From contig CM040118.1 of the NCBI GenBank assembly GCA_022559845.1, positions 158,492,331-158,556,330 of the forward strand: DNA of 64,000 nucleotides. The letters run 5' to 3'. The translations under genes were made by a program, and so were the position numbers. This DNA comes from Amorphophallus konjac. Taxonomy: Eukaryota > Streptophyta > Magnoliopsida > Alismatales > Araceae. The notes under the pieces are model-generated. The model made no database searches and was not told the origin of the DNA. It worked only from the letters and a program-made list of their open reading frames with translations. Every line of letters begins with the position of its first letter. The first letter of the stretch is position 1. Positions 8,836 through 22,184 of the stretch are shown here, piece after piece.

Positions 8836-10675
8836 GTTGGTATCTGAACGTTGTTGTGTGAAGTACATGGGAATCCGAGATATACAATATCTAGAGTCCT
8901 GAACGTCCAGTACAGTCTTTCGCTGGCTTAAGTTTCGTGATTCTTTGTCGCTTTGTTTCCGTAAGTGGTCTTGTGTGTGATGTGTTAGCACTATGCAAGA
9001 TGGTTTTGCTCTCGTCAGGATGCCACGGGATGCTCCTTTTCATCGTGGTGTTTGTCTCGGTCGTGCAGTACTTGGCAGAGTTCGCCAGTAGGCTTGAATC
9101 TGCAGTACATTGTTCGAGATTTCTCCGTGGTTTGTTCAGGTGGCTGGTCACTTTTCGAGTTGGTGTAATGGTCGTACACGTTCTTACGTTATTTTGGTCA
9201 TCACAGCTTGAGTCTGTTCAGCTCCTGAGGTGTTTCGCTTCTGTTGAAGTGGTTGCTTTATTGCCTCGATTGAGAAGATGCTCAAGTCAACCTAGGATTT
9301 CCCTACCTGGTGAGCTACTGTTAGTGAGTTTGATGCTTCTCATCCTGTTTGGTGGAGTCTTTTTCGAGGTAAGCCTTAGAATTGCTCTCTTGGTGAGAGT
9401 CGTGACACCTTTGTCCTATGTCTACTTAAGTGTGGACAGTATTTATTCTGAGCCTAATCTGCTCCATGTTCTACGGTTGCTTGGCTTTGGACCTAATCTT
9501 TGTGTTAAGAGCCGTTGTGCACCGTGTTTGTCGTGCCGTGTCTAGCGGCCGATGTGCTGTGAAGGTTCATTTATTCTTTCAGGATGTAATGGCAAGCTGA
9601 GATTTGCCTTTCTTTGTGCTTTGTGCTGAAGCTGCTACTCTCCTTCATTTGCACTTAGGTGACTTGTGATCGGTTGTTAGCAGGATTAGTACTCATGGTG
9701 TGTTATATTGTGATTCTTATGAATTGCGATGGCACCGAGTGTGTGCTGAGATTCGGATACCGAGGTATTTCTGATGCATGTGTGCGTTGTATGAGTGCAC
9801 AACGGAAGCGTGTGGGCTGATAACCCTCTACTCCTCTGTATCTTTTTCTTGGGTGTTGTGTTCTCGCAACGTGATCGTGGTCCTTGAGATGCGTTTTCCC
9901 GAGATTGTTGTCCTTATTGTCGTGGGTCTTTTCTTGGTAAGCTGCTCGACGCAAGGCTAGTCCTTTGTAGTCGTGTGTTCAGCTGTTATCGTGCCTTGAT
10001 GTGACCTAGCTTGCTGTAGTGTTTCGTGGTTCTGTGTTCAGTACGGAGCCAGGATCCTGCAAGTGTTGTTGTTATCGTTGTTCTTGTTTTGTCATTATTT
10101 CCCTATGAATCTGTCTTGGCACTGTGTGGACCGAAGTCTTGTCAGTTCGTTGTGCTGTACTCTTCTTTCCTGGTGGAGTTAGCTTGCAACTTGATCAGAT
10201 ATAATGTCTGAGTGAGGACTAACTTGATTGTGCTTGTGGTCCAGTGCTGTCGTTTGCGTCCTGTGTGCCAAGCTTTCGTTGTTGCCCTTGGCACTGGAGC
10301 TGATGATGTCGAGCTGTCAGCTGAGATGACTATGCTTCCTTGTGTAAGCTGATGCTTGCTGTGTCTGTCATTTTGTATTATCGGTTGCTGTTGTCGTGGC
10401 ATGGGTCGTGTCTCCTTTCCTGTGAGACGAAAGCGATGTTGCCTTGTTTCGGAGGTGTCAGACTTGTGTTCACTTGTGTGCCACGCTCATTCTGTGGATC
10501 GATTTGCCCTGAGGTCCAGAGCGTGTGCTTGTGATTATGGTCTGGCGGTGTTCCTCTGAATCGTGTTTTTCAAGATTTGTGTTGTTTCATGTTAGTGTGT
10601 TGGGTTTGTTCTTCCCTGCTTCTTCTTGCTAGCTCCTTAAATTTCAAGGATGAAATTTCTTGAAGGAGGGGAGGC
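8836..10675 (+). mobile_element. Non-coding internal domain 1 of the LARD-like element
   Basis: An 1,840-bp sequence between LTR copies 1 and 2. It starts at the decayed PBS (8838-8850) and ends in the purine tract GAAGGAGGGGAGGC just before TGTAATG. The phrase AAATTTCAAGGATGAAATTTC before the tract resembles the 3' end of Tekay/Del-type chromoviruses, from which I infer the origin. A 202-codon ORF (8937-9545) is hydrophobic and matches nothing I know. In the other internal copy the same stretch is broken in frame, so I treat it as non-coding. No gag or pol motif is visible. Confidence 0.75.
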
Positions 10676-13600
10676 TGTAATGTCCTGGATTCTTATCGAA
10701 TCTTCCGGATCCTTATCGGAGTGCTTTCGGATCGCTTTTGTGGGTCCTGAGTTGAGTTTTATTATCCGCATGTGTTTTTCTCTCGTACAAGTTACGGAAC
10801 CCGGTGGTGAGTTTATTTCTCAGTTCATCGACTCGAGGACGCTACAGTTACGATGTGTTCTTCTTGAGGATCGTTTCGGCTATTTTTCCATAATTTTTTG
10901 AATTAGTGGATTTTCGGCACAAAAATCAGATTTTTAGAAAATTAGGAAAATTCCTAATTTTCTTCTATTTTAACCTTTACACCCTCTCTCCTCCCTCATT
11001 CTCACCCTCACTTTCTCTCTCTCATTCTCTCTCCTCTCTAGTCCTCTCGACGCGGGGCGCGCGACCATGGCGAGCTGGCTGAGGCGGGAACGCGATGGAG
11101 TGAATGATGCGGGACAGACACGCGACCTGGGACTCTAGCTCGCAATTGCCCCTAAGCGAGGGAAGACGTGGACCGTGCGCGGTTGAGAAATCGGCAGTGA
11201 GTCTCGGGTATCGACCTTTCCGCGTTAACTCGGGTCGAGTCACGGGACGGTCACTCACTTTCCCCATTAACAAGCTAGATAATCTATCACTCATGCAGCG
11301 GCGATAAAATGATAACAAGCTAGATAATCTATCACTCATGCAGCGGCATATACAAAAATATACGAGTAAAGCAATGTCTACGAGGAGGGTGGCGAGTGTA
11401 CCTCCACGCTCCGGGCGTGGGGAAGACGTTCCCGGCCAAGTACGGTAACTCCCGGTAACTCCCGGTAAAAGTTAATTACAACAGTGAAATCTATTGCCCA
11501 CTCCACGCAGGGAGGTAAAGGGTTACAAGTGGGGCCCGGGAGGACCGACTCTGGGTTGACGGGTAATAATCTGGAGGTGCGTAGGGCACGAAGTCGGCCT
11601 GCTGGTCCGACTCGGTGCTGTGCCAACTCGGCTGCTGACTCACTGGACAGCAAGCAACGGTTTCCAAAGGAACCTCACCTTCCTGAGATCTTCCGAAGGC
11701 GCCGCTTGGCTGGGACGATGGCAGGACGTCCCTGAACGACTCCCTGAAGGGGCGGCTCCTGAAGTTGATTTTTGATATTTATTTTTGAATATCTTCTGGA
11801 CTGTAATTTCGGACCTGCACAGAGAACAGATCTGTAGGCCTCGGCGACACAAATTACGACGCTCAGATCTGGAGGCCGATCGAGGCATGGCTGGTACCGT
11901 TGGAAAAAGCACTCAAAGATCTACAACGTATAATTTTGACAGCTCCATCCACCGAACGGATTGAAAATGAATATGACTGTAACACTATTTTATTTTCTGA
12001 CCCGGACTGACAGACACACAGGGTAGCAAGGGATCTGCCTAAAACTGACCTTTGACTGAGGGTCAAATGAATTTTCGAAACTCCACGAAAATTATGGTGG
12101 AAGGGGATATATGTGTGAAACACTGAGTATTTTTTTGGGATTTTTTGAAAATTTGTAAGGGGGTGGAGAAAATGTGACAAGGTGACTCTGTCTCGTAGAT
12201 CGGCAAAAGGGCAGATTACTGAGATGATAAACACAAATATGGGAAAAATACCTAATGACTTCCAAATGACACGAAATTTGAACTGGAGGTTAAGGGAGAT
12301 GGACAGAACAAACCCTCAAAATTAGGGTTCGATCAGACAACAAGAACCAGAGATAAAAATCTGGATATGAGCTTCTATCCTGATGTAGATAGAACTCCGA
12401 TGTAGCGGCGGTGGCGGCGCGACGGCGGCACGAACGGCGGCGGCGGCAGCAGAGGTGAACTCAGAGGGGCTAAGGAGAATGGGCTTCACACCCTAGAGGG
12501 CTGGAGGAAGAAGATGAACCAGGGAGAGAGGAGAGAGGGGCGCACCCTTCCTTAGAGGCAAATGCCAATTTTCACTTCATTAATTCTACTAAAATTATGA
12601 AATACAAGCTATTTATAATAAATGTAAAAAGACTCTAAATGACCTCAGATCTAGGGTTAGGGAGGGCAAACTAGGGAGGTCAAAACTAATTATCCCATGT
12701 GGTTTGGAACCACATTAATTAACAATATATGGGGGGGGGGGGGCGCCCCCTTGACCAAGGTGGCCTCCAACTTGGACTTTGTGGTCCATTTGTCCCCTTG
12801 AATGGTCCAACCTTCTAGATGCCACCTAGGATAGTTGATCAGCTCCACATGGACTCAAATGACTTATGTGGACCAATGGGGAAGGAGTGAGGGCCCCCTT
12901 GCTGGACCTACAGTCAATTTGCACAAAAACCCAAACAATCCAAGGGAATGACTCATTGGCTTATAAAGCCTTACAATTGCACACATACTTTCCCAAGGAT
13001 ATAAAAATAAACTGAAGGACACAAATGTAAAATAAAAATGTCAATGCTCGGCGTCGATTCCCATCAGTGAACCTAGAGCGTGATGGAGTGGCGGATTGAG
13101 CGTGGCGCGGCGCGATCTCTCGGTGGATTCAAAGCCGGCATGGTTCATTGGTTTGGCAGTTTTCGGCGCAGTTTAGTCGCTTCGGCAGACAGAATCATCG
13201 GTGGAGGTAGGGAGACGGACGCTCTACTTCTGCTCTACGTTCCCTCATAGTTTCACGCCAAATAGTGTGAGAACGAGTGGGTTTCATTCAGTTTCGGGAA
13301 AAGCATGCCTTTGGGGTGTTCATCGGGTTCGATGGAAAACAATGACGTTTTTCAACCTAGTTAGTTTCATTCGAACTCTTGGCACGCTGAGAATTCATCC
13401 TCGCCAATTTTATTATATTTGGCCGAGAATCGGAGTCGGTATGAGCCCGACTCTTCCCGTGACTCGTTTTGGGTCGATTTGGTAGAATCACCTGTTCTTG
13501 ATGATTTTGATGTCGTTTGGACCCCTTCCGGTTTGTGGAGGTATGTATGGGTCTTAGGGTTGTTTCCCCGTCGTTTAGACGCGATTGGGGTGTGGAACGG

Positions 13601-16370
13601 CCGGATTCGGCTGATCCCCTATTTTTCCCGCCGTATCTCTTCGTGGTCTTACAGAGACCATTTTCAAGGTAGAGCAGTCGGGCGATAGACCGTTTATGTT
13701 GGGTAAGCGGCCCATTGGCGACCGCTTATTCTTTGCGTTGTTTTGGCTATGTCAGTTCACTGGCCAAGTGGCCATGCGACCGTCTGCCCTGTGGTTTGCG
13801 CAACACCGGGTCGTCCGCGTATGTTAAGTTGACTTTCGTCAACGTTTTAAGTCGGTTCGAGCTAGTGGTCTATCTCCGACCGTGCCATGGTTTAGGCGGT
13901 CCTTTGGGTGACCGCCTATCCTGGTGAAGTGGTTCAAAGTGGACCGTTTAGTGGTTTGACCGGTTAAGTCAGTTAGGGGTTGCCTGGGTTGGGCGGCCAG
14001 GCTCTGATCACTATAGTCTTTACACGGCTTTGAGGAGACCGTGCTTTACAAGACACGGCCTCAACGAGACTGTGTAACCCTGTGCTTTTGTGGTTAAAGC
14101 GGCCATGCCTTAGACCGCTTAGATCAGTGACACGGCCTTGGATAAACTGTGTATGTCTTGGCGCAGATCATTCTTGACCGCCCAATGTCTCTGTCTCTGG
14201 GTGGTGAACGGCCCTTTGGTCAACCACTTACTTTGGTTAGCGGCCGAGCAGCAGACCATTCTATTCAGTGGGACGGCATGCTTTTGACCATCTTTGGTTT
14301 TGCCCGGCTTCTTGGCGACCGTGATTTGCCCGTGTGTTCTGGGTAATGGAACGGCCTCCTATCTGACCGTTTGACCTATTAAGTGGTCAGGTGTAGACCG
14401 TTTATGTCTCGGAGTGTTATTTTCTATTATTTTGATGTCCAATCGTCTTGGCTTGATCTTATGGTTTGCCCGTTGTCCCGTGGACGTCTTTTGATGTCTT
14501 ATTAGGGCTATAACCATGTTATCAGATAGCCATGCGTACTTTGCTATTGGATTGGTTTTTGTACTGCTTCTCAGTCTTTTGAGTCGTTATTAGGTTCTGG
14601 TCAACCCAGTGAGACCCAATGGTTGACAAGTAACCTTGTGTGTGTCTCGACTATTCTGGATAGCTCGAGACAGTGATTCTGGATGCCTTGACGTAATGTC
14701 CTACCTCGATTTATGTGTCCAGGTGCTTTGAGGGTCTTGATGCCCCCTCAAGTCTCCGTGAGTCGTCTTATACGGTTGTGTGGATCTGATGATCTAGTGT
14801 CGTTTTCCTCAGCTTAGGATTAGGCTGATTGGTGGCTTGTCACCGTCGTTGTGCGACGATCTTGCCTCCGAGTCATGGGACTCAAGGATCGTTGTGTTGG
14901 TAGGTCTAGTTGCCATGTCCTGAGTCTGTTGGCAGTTGGTATACTGCCATGTGTCTGGGTGCTTCGTAGTACGTGCGATAGTGCATTCTTAGCCTGTCTG
15001 TACTTCAGCACTCGTGTTTCAGAGTCTCCGTGTCTAGTGAGCCTCCACTAGTCGTAGCCCGATGACCTCGGGTGTCGGCCCACCTGGGAGTAGGTGGTGG
15101 GGCAATTCCCGAGATACGGTTTGTAGGCTAGTTTTCGTGGGCTCCCTTGCCTTACAGTAGCATCCTGCTGGGGGAGAAAACTGGCTAGAGGGCTGGCTCA
15201 AGGCATTGAGCTTGTGTGTGCACACATAGTTAGGGGCATTTTGGACGAACGCCGACGGGCGTGACCCTGACTAGTCACTCGTTACTGTAGTTCCTGGTTT
15301 AGTTCAATGAGTATCTCAGTCTCTGTCGTTCTCGGAGCCCGTAGTGAGATACCTGTGGCGCAGTGTAAGACGTCAGTGGATGCATCTGGCTGTTCTTCTA
15401 GTGAGGAGGTGCTTCTGTCACCTGGTGTATGACTCTCATGTTTCTCGGAGTCTGTGTTCCCCTTCTGAGTTAGTCTGTTCTTGGCTTCGTCCAAGTTCAG
15501 CTTCCCCTTCCGAGTTGGTCTGTTCTCAACTTTGCCAAGGATAGCTTTGTGTTACGTGCACGACGATCTAGTCATGTATGCGTCAGTGTCTGTTGTCTGT
15601 CTAGGTCTTTTCTAGGGCTTTTGCCTGGTTTTGTGGGCTTTAAACTTTGGGCTAATGGTTGGCTGACGGATCGATAACTCGTGACTTTGTGAGATCAAGG
15701 TTCGCCCTTCTGTCGTTGTTTGGAGTAGCTTAGGGAGCCATGCTTTGCTCGGTAGGCGTGTTCTCGTTCCTTACAGCTTTGCTTTTCCCTTTTCTTTTAG
15801 CCGTTCTACTCCTGCTCTCCCAGTTTTCCTTTACAGCTTACTAGTAGTAGTTTTTCCTACTTTCTTTCATGCTTTACTACTACTGCTGTTTTAGTTGTTG
15901 TTCTGTGTTACTGCGTTATTTTTCAGTGGGGATCCGCATGACCCCTACTGAGCCAGTGACATAAGGCTCACCCCTGCTTTTCAGGTGTGGCCGTCTCTGC
16001 TTCCTTCGCGGTTCCTGGTGTGGCATGCTCGTAGTTGCCAGCGGTACCTACGTCGGGCTTCCCCCAACCTCACTGTACGTTTTTCTTTCTCTTGGACTAT
16101 ACTAGTCTTTCCTTTGGACTGGACTCTGATATAATTGTTAATCTAAACTGTTAATTAAAAAAGTAATTTTATTTCTACTATTTTAGCGAACCGATCTAAT
16201 GAAATTTAATTGCTTACTGTTATATCTGTGACTTCAATGTACTACAACACAATCATTTTATCCCTTCGGAGCTTTACAGCTCTTGGGAGGCTTCACGGGT
16301 TCCAAGTGGTATCGGGTCTACTCGGTAGTCCTATCGGGTATATCCGGTATCCGGAGTCCGAGTCGTCACA
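10676..16370 (+). repeat. Large LTR copy 2, interrupted by a solo LTR
   Basis: It begins TGTAATGTCC after the purine tract and ends GTCGTCACA before the PBS. Its length is 5,695 bp. Removing the 1,962-bp solo LTR and its 5-bp duplication leaves 3,728 bp, exactly the length of copy 3. The body holds many CGGCC- and GACCG-rich stretches (about 13600-14400) and short non-conserved ORFs. No coding function is visible. Confidence 0.88.
11105..13066 (-). mobile_element. Solo LTR of a chromovirus, 1,962 bp
   Basis: Reading on the plus strand it starts TGATGCGGGAC and ends CCCATCA. GTGAA lies on both sides (11100-11104, 13067-13071). The same site is empty in LTR copy 3 (near 18638). The start matches the inner LTR end of the chromoviruses in this window in reverse complement, so the element was on the minus strand. 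A minus-strand TATA box (12610-12617) and the conserved CCACGC/GCGTGG inverted repeat (11404-11420) support this. The last ~600 bp resemble the LTR fragment at 62240-62830. No internal domain remains, as expected after LTR-LTR recombination. Confidence 0.88.
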
Positions 16371-18210
16371 GTTGGTATCAGAGCGTTGTTGTGTGAAGTA
16401 CATGGGAATCCGAGATATACAGTATCCAGAGTCCTGAACGTCCAGTACAGTCTTTCGCTGGCTTAGGTTTCGCGGTTCTTTGTCGCTTTGTTTCCGTAAG
16501 TGGTCTTGTGTGTGCTGTGTTGGCACTGTGCGAGATGGTTTTGCTCTCTTCAGGATGCGACGGGATGCTCCTTTTCGTCGTGGTGTTTGTCTCGATCATG
16601 TTGTACTTGGCAGAGTTTGCCAGTAGGCTTGAATCTATAGTACATTGTTTGAGATTTCTCCGTGGTTTGTTCAGGTGGCTGGTCACTTTTTAAGTTGGTG
16701 TGATGGCCGTACACATTCTTACGTTGTTTTGGACATCCCAGCTTGAGTCTGTTCAGCTCCTGAGGTGTTTTGCTTCTGTTGAAGTGGTTGCTTTATTACC
16801 TCGATTGAGAAGATGCTCAAGTGAACCTAAGATTTCCCTTCCTGGAGAGCTACTGTTAGTGAGCTTGATGCTTCTCATCCTGTTTGGTGGAGTCTTTTTC
16901 AAGGTAAGCCTTGGAATTGCTGTCTTGGTGAGTGTCGTGAGACCTTTGTCTTGTGTCTACTTAAGTGTGGACAGTATTTATTCTAAGCCTGATCTGCTCC
17001 TTGTTCTACGGTTGCTTGGCTTTGGACCTAATCTTTGTGTTAAGAGCCCTTGTGCACCGTGTTTGTCGTGCTGTGTCTAGTGGCTGATGTGTTGTGAAGG
17101 CTCATTTATTCTTTCAGAACGTAATGGTAAGCTGAGATTAGCGTTTCTTTGTGCTTTGAGCTGAAGCTGGTACTCTCCTTTGTTTGCACTTAGGCGACTT
17201 GTGATCGGTTGTTAGCAGGATCAGTACTCGTGGCGTGTTATATTGCGATTCTTATGAATTGTGATGGCACCGAGTGTGTGCTGAGATGCGGATACCGAGG
17301 TATTTTTGATGCGTGTGTGCACTGTATGAGTGCGAAGGGGAACCGTGTGGGCTGATAACCCTCTGCTCCTCTGTATCTTTTTCTTGGGTGTTGTGTTCTC
17401 GCGACGTGATCGTGGTCCTTGAGATGCGTTTTCCCGATATTGTTGTCCTTATTGTCGTGGATCTTTTCTTGGTAAGCTACTCGACGCATGGCTAGTCCTT
17501 TGTAGTCGTGTGTTCAGCTATTATCATGCCTTGATGTGACCTAGCTTGCTGTAGTGTTCCGTGGTTCTGTGTTCAGTACGGAGCCAGGATCCTGCAAGTG
17601 CTGTTGTTATCGTTGTTCTCATTTTGTCATTGTTTCCCTATGAGTCTATCTTGGCACTGTGTGGACCAAAGTCTTGTCAGTTGGTTGTGCTGTACTCTTC
17701 TTTCCTAGTGAAGTTAGCTTGCAACTCGATCAGATATAATGTCTGAGTGAGGACTAACTTGATTGTGCTTGTGGTCCAGTGCTGTCGTTGGCATCCTGTG
17801 TGCCAAGCTTTCGTTGTTGCCCTTGGCACTGGAGCCGATGATGTCGAGCTGTCAGCTGAGAGGACTATGCTTCCTTGTGTAAGCTGATGCTTGCTGTGTC
17901 TGTCGTTTTGTGTTATCGGTTGCTGTTGTCGTGGCATGGGTCGTGTCTCCTTTCCTGTGAGATGAAAGTGACGTTGCCTTGTTTCGGAGGTGTCAGACTT
18001 GTGTTCACTTGTGTGCCACGCTCATTCTGTGGATCGATTTGCCTTGAGGTCCAGAGCGTGTGCTTGTGATTATGGTCTGGCGGTGTTCCTTTGAATCGTG
18101 TTTTTCAAGATTTCTGTTGTTTCATGTTAGTGTGTTGGGTTTGTTCTTCCCTGCTTCTTCTTGCTAGCTCCTTAAATTTTGAGGATGAAATTTCTTGAAG
18201 GAGGGGAGGC
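16371..18210 (+). mobile_element. Non-coding internal domain 2 of the LARD-like element
   Basis: It has the same length (1,840 bp) as 8836-10675 and closely similar sequence. It carries the intact PBS TGGTATCAGAGCG (16373-16385) and the purine tract GAAGGAGGGGAGGC (18197-18210). It encodes no recognisable retroviral protein. Long LTRs around a short non-coding core fit the LARD type, which must be mobilised by proteins from another element. Confidence 0.78.
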
Positions 18211-21200
18211 TGTAATGCCTTGGATTCTTATCGAATCTTCCGGATCCTTATTGGAGTGCTTTCGGATCGCTTTTGTGGGTCCTGAGTTGAGTTTTACGAT
18301 CCGCATGTGTTTTTCTCTCGTACAAGTTACGGAACCCGGTGGTGAGTTTATTTCTCAGTTCATTGACTCGAGGATGCTACAGTTGCGATGTGCTCTTCTC
18401 GAGGATCGTTTCGGCTATTTTTCCATAATTTTTTGAATTAGTGGATTTTCGGCACAAAAATCAGGATTTTAGAAAATTAGGAAAATTCCTAATTTTCTTC
18501 TATTTTAACCTTTACACCCTCTCTCCTCCCTCATTCTCACCCTCACTTTCTCTCTCTCATTCTCTCTCCTCTCTAGTCCTCTCGACGTGGGGCGCGCGAC
18601 CATGGCGAGCTGGCGTAGGCGAGAACGCGATGGAGTGAACCTGAAGCGTGATGGAGTGGCGGATTAAGCGTGGTGCGGCGCGATCCCTTGGTGGATTCAA
18701 AGCCGACACGGTTCGTTGGTTTGGCGATTTTCGGCGCGGTTTAGTCGCTTCGGCGGATGGAATCGTCGGTGGAGGTAGGGAGACGGACGCTCTACTTCTT
18801 CTCTGCGTTCCCTCATAGTTTCATGCCGAACAGTGCGAGAATGAGTGGGTTTCATTCAGTTTTGAGAAAAGCATGCCTTTGGGGAGTTCGTCAGGTTCGC
18901 TGGAAAATAGTGACGGTTTTCAACCTAGTTTGTTTCATTCGAACTCCTGGCGTGCTGGGAATTCATCCTCGCCAGTTTTATTGTATTTGGCTGAGAATCG
19001 GAGTCGGTATGAGCCCGACTCTTCCCATGACTCGTTTTGGGTCGATTTGGTAGAATCGCCCGTTATTGATGATTTTGATGTCGTTTGGACCCCTTCCAAT
19101 TTGTGGAAGGTATGTATGGATCTTAGGGTTGTTTCCCCGTCGTTTAGACGCGATTGGGGTGTGGAATGGCCGGATTTGGCCGATCCCCTATTTTTCCCGT
19201 CGTATCGACTTCGCGGTCTTACAGAGACCGTTTTCAAGGTAGAGTGGTCGGGCGATAGACCGTTTATGTTGGGTAAGCGGCCCATTGGCGATCGCTTATT
19301 CTTTGCGTTGTTTTGGCTATGTCGGTTCGCTGGCCAAGCGGCCATGCGACCGTCCGCCCTGTGGTTTGCGCGACGCCGGGTCGTCCGCGTATGTTAAGTT
19401 GACTTTCGTCAACGTTTTAAGTCGGTTCGAGCTAGTGGTCTAGCTTCGACCGTGCCATGGTTTAGGCGGCCCTTTGGGTGACCGCCTGTCCTGGTGAAGT
19501 GGTTTAAAGTGGACCATTCAGTTGTTTGACTGGTTAAGTCAGTTAGGGGTTGACTGGGTTGGGCGGCCAGGCTCTGACCACTATAGTCTTTACACGGCTT
19601 TGAGGAGACCGTGCTGTACAAGACACGGCCTCAACGAGACCGTGTAACCCTGTGCTTTTATGGTTAAAGCGGCCATGCCTTAGACCGCTTAGATCAGTGA
19701 CACGGCCTTGGATAAACCGTGTATGTCTTGGCGCAGATCATTCTTTACCGCCCAATGTCTTTGTCTCTGGGTGGTGAACGACCCTTTGGTCAACTGCTTA
19801 CTTTGGTTAGCGGCCGAGCAGTAGACCGTTCTATTCAGTGGGACGGCATGCTTTTGACCATCTTTGGCTTTGCATGGCTTTTGGGCGACCGTGATTTGCC
19901 CGTGTGTTCTGGGTAATGGAACGGCCTCCTATCTGACCGTTTGACCTGTTAAGTGGTCAGGTGTAGACCGTTTATGTCCCGGAGCGTTATTTTGTTATTT
20001 TGATTTCCAATCATTTTGGCTTTATCTTATGGTTTGCCCGTTGTCCCGTGGACGTCTTTTGATGTCCTATGAGGGCTATAACCATGATATCAGATAACCA
20101 GGCATACTTTGCTATTGGATAGGTTTTTGTACTGCTTCTAAGTCTTCTGAGTCGTTATTAGGTTCTGGTCAACCCAGTGAGACCCAATGGTTGACAAGTA
20201 ACCTTGTGTGTGTCTCGACTATTCTGGATAGCTCGAGACAGTGGTTCTGGATGTCTTGAGGTACTATCCTACCTCGGTTTATGTGTCCAGGTGCTTTGAG
20301 GGTCTTGATGCTCCCTCAGGTCTCCCTGAGTCGTTTTATACGGTTGTGTGGATCTGATGATCTAGTGTCGTTTTCCTCGGCTTAGGATTAGGCTAATTGG
20401 TGGCTTGTCACCGCCGTTGTGCGACGATCTTGCCTCCGAGTCATGGGACTCAAGGATCATTGTGTTGGTAGGTCTCGTTTCCCTGTCCTGAGTCTGTTGG
20501 CAGTTGGTATACCGCCATGTGTCTGGGTGCATCGTAGTACGTGCGACAGTGCATTCTTAGCATGTCTGTACTTCAGCACTCATGTTCCAGAGTCTCCGTG
20601 TCTAGTAAGCCTCCATTAGTCGTTGCCCGACGACCTCGAGTGTCGGCCCACCTAGGAGTAGGTGGTGGGGCAATTCCCGAGATACGGTTTGTAGGCTAGT
20701 TTTCATGGGCTCCCTTGCCATACAGTAGCGTCCTGCTAGGGGAGAAAACTAGCTAGAGGCCTGGCTCAAGGCATTAAGCTTGTATGTGCACACGTGGTTA
20801 GGGGCGTTTTGGACGAATGCCGACGGGCGTGACCCTGACTAGTCACTCGTTACTGTAGTTCATGGTTCAGTTCGGTGAGTATCTCAGTCTCTATCGTTCT
20901 CGGCGTCCGTAACGAGATACATCTGGCGCAGTGTAAGACGTCAGTGGACGCATCTGGCTGTTCTTCTAGTGAGGAGGTGCTTTCGTCACCTGGCGCATGA
21001 CTCTCGTGTTTCTCGGAGTCTGTGTTCCTCTTCTGAGTTAGTCTGTTCTTGGCTTCGTCCAAGTTCAGCTTCCCCTTCCGAGTTGGTCTGTTCTCGGCTT
21101 CGTCGAGGATAGCTTTGTGTTGCATGCACGATGATCTAGTCATATATGCGTCAGTGTCTATTGTATGTCTAGGTCTTTTCTAGGGCTTTTGCCTGGTTTT

Positions 21201-21938
21201 GTGGGCTTTAGCCTTTGGGCTAATGGTTGGCTGAAGGATCGGTAACTCTTGACTTTGTGAGATCGGGGTTCGCCCTTCTGTCACTGTTTGGAGTAGCTTA
21301 GGGAGCCATGCTTTGCTCGGTAGGCGTGTTCTCGTTCCTTACGGCTTTGCTTTTCCCTTTTCTTTTAGCCGTTCTACTCCTGCTCTCCCAATTTTCCTTT
21401 ACAGCTTACTAGTAGTAGTTTTTCTTGCTTTCTTTCCTGCTTTACTAGTACTACTGTTTTAGTTGTTGTTCTTTGTTACTGCGTTATTTTTCAGTGGGGA
21501 TCTGCGTGACCCCTACTAAGCCAGTGACACGAGGCTCACCCCTGCTTTTCAGGTGTGGTCATCTCTGCTTCCTTCGCGGTTCCTGGTGTGGCGTGCTCGT
21601 AGTTGCCAGCGGTACCTGCGTCGGGCTTCCCCCGACCTCAGTGTACGTTTTTCTTTCTATTGGACTGTACTTGTCTTTCCTTTGAACTGGACTCTAGTAT
21701 AATTCTTAATCTAAACTGTTAATTAAAAAAGTAATTTTATTTCTACTATTTTAGAAAGCCGATCTAATAAAATTTAATTACTTACTGTTATATCTGCGAC
21801 TTCAATGTACTACACAACAATCCTTTTATCCCTTCGGTGCTTTACAACTCTTGGGAGGCTTCACAGGTTCGAAGTGGTATTGGGTCTACTCGGTAATCCT
21901 ATCGGGTATATCCGGTATCCGGAGTCCGGGTCGTCACA
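18211..21938 (+). repeat. Large LTR copy 3, complete, 3,728 bp
   Basis: It runs from TGTAATGCC to GTCGTCACA. It is the uninterrupted reference copy of the family in this window, similar throughout to copy 2. It lies at the right end of the tandem array. The adjoining bases (CAAAC) cannot be tested as a target duplication because the left end of the array is truncated. Confidence 0.88.
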
Positions 21939-22184
21939 CAAACACCCCCCCGCCTTCGTACTTGCCACGACAAGAGCAAGGACACCTCTGCGCCAGCAGC
22001 AACCCAACTATCAGGCTCCTAGGTAAGCAAAAAACAAAATAAACAAAAAATGGGGTTAAAAATTGAGATGCCCCGACGGACTCAGCCACTCTCTCCATAA
22101 GGAGGTTGTTGGGGGTAAAAAGGCCAACAACCCAGCTAAGGTGAAAGCCCGCAAGGGCGCCTTAGGCAAAATCGGATAACCCCT
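21939..22184. other. Left part of an older repeat module with hairpins
   Basis: Between the LARD array and the Tat-like element. From about 22040 it parallels 45165-45300 (AAATGGGGTT, then CCAGCTAAGGTG, then CGCCTTAG). It holds a 9-bp stem GGTTGTTGG/CCAACAACC (22104-22112, 22124-22132) and a second hairpin CTAAGGTG/CGCCTTAG (22136-22143, 22158-22165) capped by CCC-GCAA-GGG. The module continues at 44517 beyond the Tat-like insertion. 21939-22030 shows nothing recognisable. Confidence 0.6.

Noticed and set aside
8937..9545. 202-codon ORF in the LARD-like internal domain
   Set aside because: Hydrophobic low-complexity translation, no domain. The equivalent stretch in the second copy (16508-17080) is broken in frame, so no sign of protein constraint.
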